From Candidatus Heimdallarchaeum endolithica (GTDB taxonomy: Archaea > Asgardarchaeota > Heimdallarchaeia > Heimdallarchaeales > Heimdallarchaeaceae), in the NCBI GenBank assembly GCA_021513715.1, contig CP084167.1, forward strand, positions 2,617,174 through 2,681,173: DNA of 64,000 nt, in the 5' to 3' direction. Positions 58,397 through 64,000 of this stretch are shown in pieces. Made by a program: the position numbers and the translations under genes. A model generated the notes under the pieces. That model worked only from the letters and a program-made list of their open reading frames with translations. It did no database searches and had not been told where the DNA came from. How positions within the stretch are numbered: position 1 is the stretch's first letter; each line of letters begins with the position of its first letter.

Positions 58397-59407
58397 TTAA
58401 ATATAAAGCACGTTGTTCAGAATAATGTAAACAAAGTAAATAACTATATTTGAAATCCATAGGGCCCATGCAAGATTCTTTTTCCATTCAAAGATATAAT
58501 TTCCATCAGATAATGGAAATAAAGGCATAGAATGAAAAACGAGAAAACCAAAAATAAATACAACTAAAGCGCTTGAAAATGAATATAAAGCAATGATAAA
58601 ACTAGACGCAGGATAAAAGACTCGTAACAAAGTAAAAATAGCTGCTATAATTTCCCACCCAAGTAACCATGTAACACCCGCTAAAGCTGTTATTCCATAT
58701 TCCCTTCTTACAGGGTTGATATCATTTAAATGAATGATGTTTCCTTGTGTTCTTCTAAATAATCTTTTTTTGAGGATAAGTATTGATGGAGGTAATATGA
58801 GAACAGGAAAAACAATTGAAAGTAATGATATCAAGAATGCTTGTAACCACATAGCGTTTTTCACACTTACTCCAACTCTTTTACCTACAACATAGTGTAT
58901 CAGTTCATGAAGTGAGTAAGTTACACCAATTCCAATGAAAATTATAGGTAAAATAATGAGAATTGTATTCCTGTAGAATCTGAGGTTAACTGTGAAATAT
59001 AATGAAAGAATAAGTGAAATGAAAATTGTGGGAATTAGAACGTTAAAGAAATTTTTTTCGAATGCATAAAGAGTGAAAAAAGCAGATCTTGCTAGAAATC
59101 TATCCTTTTTTTCAAAGTAAGAAGATGTACGTTTAACTCTTTTGCTTGAAGTATCGATAGGAAATATTTTCTCTTTTTTTTCTTCTGTTATAGTCTTTAC
59201 TGGAGTAGAAGCTCTGCTAATCTTTGACTTTTTGTATTCATCAGATTGAAAATAGTTTAATTTTACACAATTATGCTGTTCTGGAAGTCGGTGTTTTGAG
59301 CAATAGTAATTACCACAAAGTTTGCACTTAAAAGGCAACATTTCTTCTTCATTATTACAGTTTGGATATGAGCACCTGGTTTTTGTTATTTTAGTCACCC
59401 TCTTCAT
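58397..59407 (-). CDS. AN1 zinc finger fused to an M50 intramembrane protease, copy B
   Basis: 336 residues. AN1 finger at 12-47 with all eight ligands (Cys12, 17, 28, 31, 36, His39, His45, Cys47). After a basic linker come about six membrane segments with HELIH in a helix and LSDGNY (Asp as the second-site ligand, the usual LDG altered to SDG). Diverged from copy A over most of its length. Its start overlaps the end of the longin/V4R gene by 17 bp, so they share a transcript and probably a function. Confidence 0.8.
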   Translation of the reverse strand: MKRVTKITKTRCSYPNCNNEEEMLPFKCKLCGNYYCSKHRLPEQHNCVKLNYFQSDEYKKSKISRASTPVKTITEEKKEKIFPIDTSSKRVKRTSSYFEKKDRFLARSAFFTLYAFEKNFFNVLIPTIFISLILSLYFTVNLRFYRNTILIILPIIFIGIGVTYSLHELIHYVVGKRVGVSVKNAMWLQAFLISLLSIVFPVLILPPSILILKKRLFRRTQGNIIHLNDINPVRREYGITALAGVTWLLGWEIIAAIFTLLRVFYPASSFIIALYSFSSALVVFIFGFLVFHSMPLFPLSDGNYIFEWKKNLAWALWISNIVIYFVYIILNNVLYI

Positions 59408-60635
59408 CGTCGTTTTTTAGAGTGATTTCGCAAATGCGATGCTCTGTTTTTTCTAAAGAAATATCTGTTTTACATGTTTCAGTTATCCATTTCTCACAAT
59501 CATTACACATTATATTGTCAGGATGTTTCCAGAACCCACAAACAAGTAAAAACTTTTCCTCGTCAAAATAGAAGTCATTTATAAAACTACACTTGTTAAA
59601 AAGTTGAATTAGTCTTATCATTGGGTCAAGTTCGTAGTATATATCTCTTCCAATTTCTTGATTAATTAATTCAATTGTTTTTTCTCTTTCTTTCAATCCC
59701 ATTTCTCTTATTGCTTGAGTACTTGCGTGAACAGCTTGTTCTCTTCCTGCTCCTTCTCTGCTAATCTGGAAAAGACATTCTTGAATATAACTATATTCTG
59801 AAGCACAGCGTGTTTCTTCACAGAAAATTTTATCTTCAAATATGCGTGAAAAAATTGTTTCTAACATCCCTTCTATAAACGAACAAGTTTTTGTAGCAAT
59901 AACTCCTAAAGAATCTGTCCAAATAGAATTTCTAACAGCTATTGAGGCTACTTTCTCTTCTGGGTCAAAATGCATAAGTGAAAATTTGCCCCATCTAGCA
60001 ACGATAGGTGATTTTAAAATATCTGTAATTTTATCTCTGGGTTTTTTAGCACTGTTAATATTGATAGTCTGGATGATTCTTTTTCCTACTTCCTTACCGA
60101 TTTTATCTAGAACTTGTGATATAGGATCTTCCTCACCTTCAAATTGTCCATAAAATATCATTTGTAAAAGGGTAGTAACCTTATCTCTGAGATCTCTTAA
60201 AGTTGTAGCCAAAAAAGGAAATTCTTCAAGAGTGGGGGAAGTAAAATTAACAACGTTCAACAATTCAGGAGATTCTTTTAATTTTGTTATAGATTTTTCC
60301 ATCTCATCTTCAGTTGAAGAAATCATCAAATATTCTGTAATTGTTGGGTCGAATATAACAACTGAGAGCATAAATTCTTCTTTTCCACCTCTCGCAAGAG
60401 GGTTGGGGACAGAGAAAAACATACTTGAGTAAACTACATTTACCATTGCGTTGACAAAGGCTTTCATCTCTTGTAAAAAATTAAAATCCATCAGTCTAGT
60501 AAGACTAGCAGTAATTCTGTCGTCTTTAATTTCTGCTATGTGAAAAAGAAGACGAGGACCTAATCGTTGGTCAAAGTGAAAAAGCATCACGTTTATTCTG
60601 TCTAAAAGATCTTTAGGTTCACTCATATTCTCCAA
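59391..60635 (-). CDS. Longin-like/V4R (TRAPP-related) protein
   Basis: 414 residues. The N-terminus INVMLFHFDQRLGPRLLFHI and the following strands look like a longin or roadblock-type fold (about 1-115). A middle region (about 160-300) reads as a V4R/Bet3-like domain: FSLMHFDPEE, SIWTDSLG, CSFIEGMLETIFS, FCEETRCASEYSYIQECLFQI. The last 60 residues hold a Cys cluster (CNDCEKW, ETC, HRIC). Combination of longin and Bet3-like folds recalls TRAPP vesicle tethers. Domain calls come from pattern reading. An inner ATG at 60626 is another start. Confidence 0.55.
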   Translation of the reverse strand: MENMSEPKDLLDRINVMLFHFDQRLGPRLLFHIAEIKDDRITASLTRLMDFNFLQEMKAFVNAMVNVVYSSMFFSVPNPLARGGKEEFMLSVVIFDPTITEYLMISSTEDEMEKSITKLKESPELLNVVNFTSPTLEEFPFLATTLRDLRDKVTTLLQMIFYGQFEGEEDPISQVLDKIGKEVGKRIIQTININSAKKPRDKITDILKSPIVARWGKFSLMHFDPEEKVASIAVRNSIWTDSLGVIATKTCSFIEGMLETIFSRIFEDKIFCEETRCASEYSYIQECLFQISREGAGREQAVHASTQAIREMGLKEREKTIELINQEIGRDIYYELDPMIRLIQLFNKCSFINDFYFDEEKFLLVCGFWKHPDNIMCNDCEKWITETCKTDISLEKTEHRICEITLKNDDEEGD

Positions 60636-60670
60636 CTTTCAAATGATTAATATCATACTTCTTTTGCTGT

Positions 60671-61711
60671 TTATAGTTTTTTTGTATAGAGATATCCTAT
60701 TGCAAATGCAGGGCTAAACTCAACTGAAATAAAATCACTACCTTTTCCTATTTTAATATTTGTAAATTCCTCATCTTGAGATAGATAATCAAATAATAAG
60801 TCTGCGCCTATTCCGAAAAGGACTATTTTATCAAGTTCATAAGCTTTAAGTTTTTGTATGATCGAGTTTTTAATTATTGCTAATATTTTTTGAATAAGAG
60901 CACTAGTTATTTTTTGTAAAAATTCCATGTTGTTCTTATAATCAGAAATACAGAACATTCTACTTACGTTCCGATAAGCATTTTCTTTAATTTGATCTAA
61001 GGTTAGGTTTGAATCAGTTTGAGAAGTATGCAAATCATTTGAAATAAAGAAGAGATCAGTTGTCTTAGCATGAGGAAAAGAAGGAAGGTAAAACTGTTTA
61101 TCATCAAAAACAAAAGGATTTTCAATATTGGCTAAATTAGTTTCTAGAGTTCCAATAAACAACAGTTCATCATTTAGCATTCTGTCGTAGTTGTTTTTTG
61201 AATTAGAAGCGTATTTTCCCTCTTTTATTGGTGTTAATGAAAAAGTCCTAGTTGAGAATTCAATCGCTAAAAAATCTTCTTTGACAAAGTCAAAAGCTGC
61301 TTCAGCTAAAGCTTTCCAACCTGCAGATACAACCTTAGAAGGTGTTTTTACTGCTTCAGAGGGAGAAAGAAATGAATTATCCAAGGAGTAGTAACTTACA
61401 TTCTGTACATATTTATTAACAATTTTACCAATAAATTCTACAGCTTCTTGATCAGAATCAAAAACTTGCTCTGCAGTAGTTGTTACTATGAAATCCCTAA
61501 TTCCAAAGTCACTGTACGAACGCAGAAGAGATTTAATAAAGGTTTCAAATTCATCTCTTTTATCATATAGTGAAAAAAGAATTCTCTGATAACTTAAAGG
61601 TGAATCAGGTTGAGAAGGATCTATCACACAAATTTTCTGTGTTGTGATCCCAATATCTAAGACGGCAATAGCTTTTTTTGAGGTAAAAAAAGCAGAATTT
61701 GTAGTGTTCAT
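60671..61711 (-). CDS. MfnF-like protein of the actin/HSP70/sugar-kinase fold, altered nucleotide site
   Basis: 346 residues resembling COG1548 (MfnF, methanofuran side-chain synthase) over its length: AVLDIGITTQKI, VTTTAEQVFD, a central SAGWKALAEAA, GTLETNLANI, TTDLFFISNDLHTSQTD and the closing FGIGADLLFDYLSQ...FSPAFAIGYLY. The usual second phosphate loop (VDIGSTTTD) reads IEFSTRTFSL, and the first loop is DIGITT instead of DIGGANTK, so activity may differ. First gene of a run leading into the longin/V4R and AN1-protease genes. Confidence 0.5.
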   Translation of the reverse strand: MNTTNSAFFTSKKAIAVLDIGITTQKICVIDPSQPDSPLSYQRILFSLYDKRDEFETFIKSLLRSYSDFGIRDFIVTTTAEQVFDSDQEAVEFIGKIVNKYVQNVSYYSLDNSFLSPSEAVKTPSKVVSAGWKALAEAAFDFVKEDFLAIEFSTRTFSLTPIKEGKYASNSKNNYDRMLNDELLFIGTLETNLANIENPFVFDDKQFYLPSFPHAKTTDLFFISNDLHTSQTDSNLTLDQIKENAYRNVSRMFCISDYKNNMEFLQKITSALIQKILAIIKNSIIQKLKAYELDKIVLFGIGADLLFDYLSQDEEFTNIKIGKGSDFISVEFSPAFAIGYLYTKKL

Positions 61712-61789
61712 TTATATTTCTCCTTAACTTTATTTTAAAATGATATACACATTACTTAAAATAAGTTTTTGTTTAGTCTTTTTATTTTT

Positions 61790-62434
61790 TCATCTATTTC
61801 TAAAGAAGACTCCTTCTGGCTCCTCCTCCTCTTGTTCTATTTTTGCCTTTTTCAGTTTTTTTTCATTAACTTTAATATTCTTTAAGTAGGTTTTATCTCC
61901 AACTAATTTTGCCTTAGGATATATGTTAGAAATTACTTGACAAACTTCAGCTAGTTTTGCATCTTCTATATATTCTCCTAAGAAAAACTCTTTTCCTTCT
62001 CTGGAATAAATGAGAATCATACCTTTGTTTTTATATTTTCGAAGATCCAGTGATAATTTTCTAGGTATTTTTGACATCCCATATCTTCTTATCTCAACGA
62101 GAGGTAAATCATTCTTTCTTATTTTGAACCCTGTTACAAGCATTGGTGTGGATCTATATATTAAATGTTTATCTTTTGTTATTTGAATAAAATCACGAGG
62201 ATAAGATATTTCTTTAAACAAACGATTAATAAAAATGATTGAAGGTATGGTAATTACAACGATAGCTATTACCCAATCGCCTATATTTTCAGATTTAAAA
62301 TAAATAATTGTTGCAATAAATGCTCCTATCATTATTAATGTTGAAACAAGGTTAAGAACAAAATCTTTCCAACCAAATCTCTTCGCTTGAACTTTAAGTA
62401 GTACTTCATCTTCTTTTTTTACCATTTTAATCAC
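61790..62434 (-). CDS. Membrane protein with two helices and a PH-like domain
   Basis: 214 residues: two close membrane segments (about 24-44 and 50-68), then a beta-rich cytoplasmic domain (IQITKDKHLIYRSTP, RKLSLDLRKY, GMILIYSREGKEFFLGEY) like bacterial PH domains, and an acidic tail. GTG start overlapping the UroD stop by four bases (GTGA); ATG at 62425 is possible. Function unknown. Confidence 0.55.
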   Translation of the reverse strand: MIKMVKKEDEVLLKVQAKRFGWKDFVLNLVSTLIMIGAFIATIIYFKSENIGDWVIAIVVITIPSIIFINRLFKEISYPRDFIQITKDKHLIYRSTPMLVTGFKIRKNDLPLVEIRRYGMSKIPRKLSLDLRKYKNKGMILIYSREGKEFFLGEYIEDAKLAEVCQVISNIYPKAKLVGDKTYLKNIKVNEKKLKKAKIEQEEEEPEGVFFRNR

Positions 62435-63423
62435 AATTTCCTGTTAAAATCATTAATCAATTTCACAATAAGGTCTAAACTTTCATCTTCTACCCCAAGA
62501 GGAATTACACAACCTGGAGCTAAAATGTTCCTTTTAATTTGTTTGGTTACCTCTAAACTTTCTCTGATATTGCTAATTATTGCTTCCTTATCTCCCTCGA
62601 CAAGCTTTTCCTCATTAATTCCAGAAAGGAAACCCTTTTTTGTAATTTTACTTGCTTCTAAAAGAGAAGGCCATGTAAGTTGATCATGCCAATTATATGC
62701 ATGGGTTATTATCCTTTCTGTTGCTTTTTTGAAGAGAATATCTTCTCCATGTATGTGCAATACAGTTAAAGGAGTGTTTTTTCTCACCCTTTTTATCAAC
62801 TTTTCAATAAAATATAACTCAAATTTGTTTATTTCCTTAGCTGTTAATGAGATGGTTCTTAAATGCTGGGATGCAATAAACAATCCATCAGCTCCAAAAT
62901 CAAGAGATGCCATAGAAAACTCTGAAATAACCTTATAAAGAATGTTCAACACTTCAAAAATAGTTTTTGGTTCTTTCTTTATGTGCTCTTCTATATTCCT
63001 ATCTAGCTTTGAAGCAACCATTAATGGGCTAAAAATTGTATTAATTTTGGGTAAAAATTCCAGTTTTCTATTTATTAATTCAACTGCGCGAAGTTGTTTG
63101 CCAAATTCTCCATCATTTACATCAACTTGTTCAATATTTTCCCAATCTTCGATTTTTGTTATTACAGGATTAGCACATCTTGTTGAACCACTTATAGGAT
63201 CATATTCATCAGCTATTTTACATCCAAAATCGATGCAAGGATAACGTCCATGAAGAGAAATTTTCATTAAATCGAAGTTGAAACGATTGTAATAGTTAAT
63301 ATGGGCTTTAGCCAATTTTTCTGGATCAAGATCGAGTAAAGGAAAATGGCGCCAAAAAGAAAAAAGAATTTTTTCATCATTTAGTCCAGAAAATGTGTCA
63401 AGAACGAGTTGTAATTTGTCCAT
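62431..63423 (-). CDS. Uroporphyrinogen decarboxylase-family protein (methyltransferase type)
   Basis: 330 residues of the URO-D/MtaA superfamily TIM barrel: FSFWRHFPLLDLD start, LMKISLHGRYPCIDFG, DFGADGLFIASQH, and VLHIHGEDILF. A Cys follows near the C-terminus (LAPGCVIPLG). Corrinoid methyltransferases bind zinc with HxC and a distant Cys; here the first site is HIH. The arginines of true decarboxylases are not apparent, so a cobalamin- or other methyl-transfer role is more likely than haem synthesis. Directly follows the PK-C-like gene. Confidence 0.7.
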   Translation of the reverse strand: MDKLQLVLDTFSGLNDEKILFSFWRHFPLLDLDPEKLAKAHINYYNRFNFDLMKISLHGRYPCIDFGCKIADEYDPISGSTRCANPVITKIEDWENIEQVDVNDGEFGKQLRAVELINRKLEFLPKINTIFSPLMVASKLDRNIEEHIKKEPKTIFEVLNILYKVISEFSMASLDFGADGLFIASQHLRTISLTAKEINKFELYFIEKLIKRVRKNTPLTVLHIHGEDILFKKATERIITHAYNWHDQLTWPSLLEASKITKKGFLSGINEEKLVEGDKEAIISNIRESLEVTKQIKRNILAPGCVIPLGVEDESLDLIVKLINDFNRKL

Positions 63424-63975
63424 CTAGAAATCCCTCGGCTTACATAATAGTTCTCTCATCTGTAGTTCGAAGAATGTATTTGTATGAGCAGGTTTAACTA
63501 CCCATGCAGTATCTGCACCACTTCCTGTTCCACCAACAGAAATTACGTCCTCCATTTTAATTAGTCCGGCATCAGCAGCCATTAGAACTATTTCTGCTAC
63601 AACCTTTGTTCCTTGACCAAAAATACGAAGGGTTTCAGCTATTAACTCTGAAATTTGCCAAGTACCATGTTTTTTTCGAATTGCTCTGTCAACTCCAGCT
63701 AAAGCATGAGTTGCAGTTAAAACTTCAACACCTTTTTCTTTTAATGATTCAATTACTTCTTTAGAAATCTCCATCTCTCCTGGATTGCGAAAGCCTGCTT
63801 GATGTGTAACTGCAATAATTCTAGCATTTTTAACGTTTTCTGCAGCATACAACGCTGTTTGACCCCTTGTGGTTGCCACAATAACTGTGTCAATTGAGCT
63901 CTCTTTTAGTTTTTGATTAACGAGTTCAAATACTTGCTCTGAATAATCTCCTGGTGTTTCAAAATACACTGTCAT
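63424..63975 (-). CDS. Stand-alone pyruvate kinase C-terminal-like protein
   Basis: 183 residues matching the C-terminal (alpha/beta) domain of pyruvate kinase as a separate protein (COG1751): IDTVIVATTRGQTALYAAE, RIIAVTHQAGFRNPGE, ALAGVDRAIRKK, and VISVGGTGSGADTAWVV. No catalytic barrel is present, so it is not a kinase; the domain could bind a phosphorylated ligand. Its stop abuts the UroD start. It is the first gene of a three-gene run (PK-C, UroD, PH-like). The 25 bp after it to the window's end hold nothing. Confidence 0.8.
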   Translation of the reverse strand: MTVYFETPGDYSEQVFELVNQKLKESSIDTVIVATTRGQTALYAAENVKNARIIAVTHQAGFRNPGEMEISKEVIESLKEKGVEVLTATHALAGVDRAIRKKHGTWQISELIAETLRIFGQGTKVVAEIVLMAADAGLIKMEDVISVGGTGSGADTAWVVKPAHTNTFFELQMRELLCKPRDF

Positions 63976-64000
63976 TAAATAAAATAAAAAAAATTGTTTT

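Overview
This AT-rich 64 kb window looks like a chromosomal segment of an archaeon, most likely an Asgard archaeon (Promethearchaeota). The archaeal signs are short intergenic regions, GGTGA-type ribosome sites, a type 2 IPP isomerase, NikR, an archaeal pterin kinase, Mut7-C, AMMECR1, an NFACT (RqcH/Tae2) protein and surface proteins with a C-terminal membrane anchor. The Asgard signs are a Rab/Ras-like GTPase paired with a coiled-coil protein, two AN1 zinc finger-intramembrane protease fusions, a longin-like/V4R (TRAPP-related) protein and a possible EMC6-like protein. Lineage below Asgard cannot be decided from the sequence.

Layout. 1-3.5 kb: anchored surface proteins, including a family-5 solute-binding protein whose parts appear in circularly permuted order. 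3.5-9 kb: an MptE-like pterin kinase and two divergent ClC/CBS transporters separated by an IS481-like element. 9-14.5 kb: an FG-GAP/thrombospondin-3 surface protein, a PTPS-III pterin enzyme, a helical protein, a second IS copy and a Nudix hydrolase. 14.5-15 kb: a GC-rich structured RNA candidate behind a TATA box. 14.9-18.6 kb: glcD-etfB-etfA, resembling an Etf-linked (possibly electron-bifurcating) lactate dehydrogenase. 19-24.5 kb: a heterodimeric ABC exporter, one half of which is split by a TnpB element. 24.5-34.6 kb: radical SAM, HAD, surface protein, subtilase, LacZ, an E2-like acyltransferase and NikR. 34.7-41.5 kb: a decaying third IS copy, an orphan ABC ATPase, two-subunit fumarase, a deleted merA and a sir2 broken by a 350 bp element. 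41.6-55.4 kb: lipid synthesis, NFACT, GTPase, CBS, RNase, AMMECR1, a ThiI-like protein without a PP-loop, and Idi-2. 55.5-64 kb: AN1-protease genes on both sides of formate-THF ligase, then longin/V4R, an MfnF-like protein and a UroD/pyruvate-kinase-C operon.

C1 and pterin metabolism is a theme. PTPS-III and MptE would make and activate 6-hydroxymethyl-dihydropterin, Fhs charges tetrahydrofolate with formate, and the MfnF-like protein points to methanofuran. Heterotrophy is suggested by the Etf-linked dehydrogenase, LacZ, surface protease, peptide-binding protein and fumarase.

Mobile DNA is the other theme. Three copies of one 1.01 kb IS carry perfect 16 bp target duplications, and two unrelated insertions with similar doubled terminal motifs both sit at a CATG site inside a gene. 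Several genes are broken (an ABC half, sir2, merA, one transposase, one surface protein). The two single-base homopolymer frameshifts could instead be sequencing errors.
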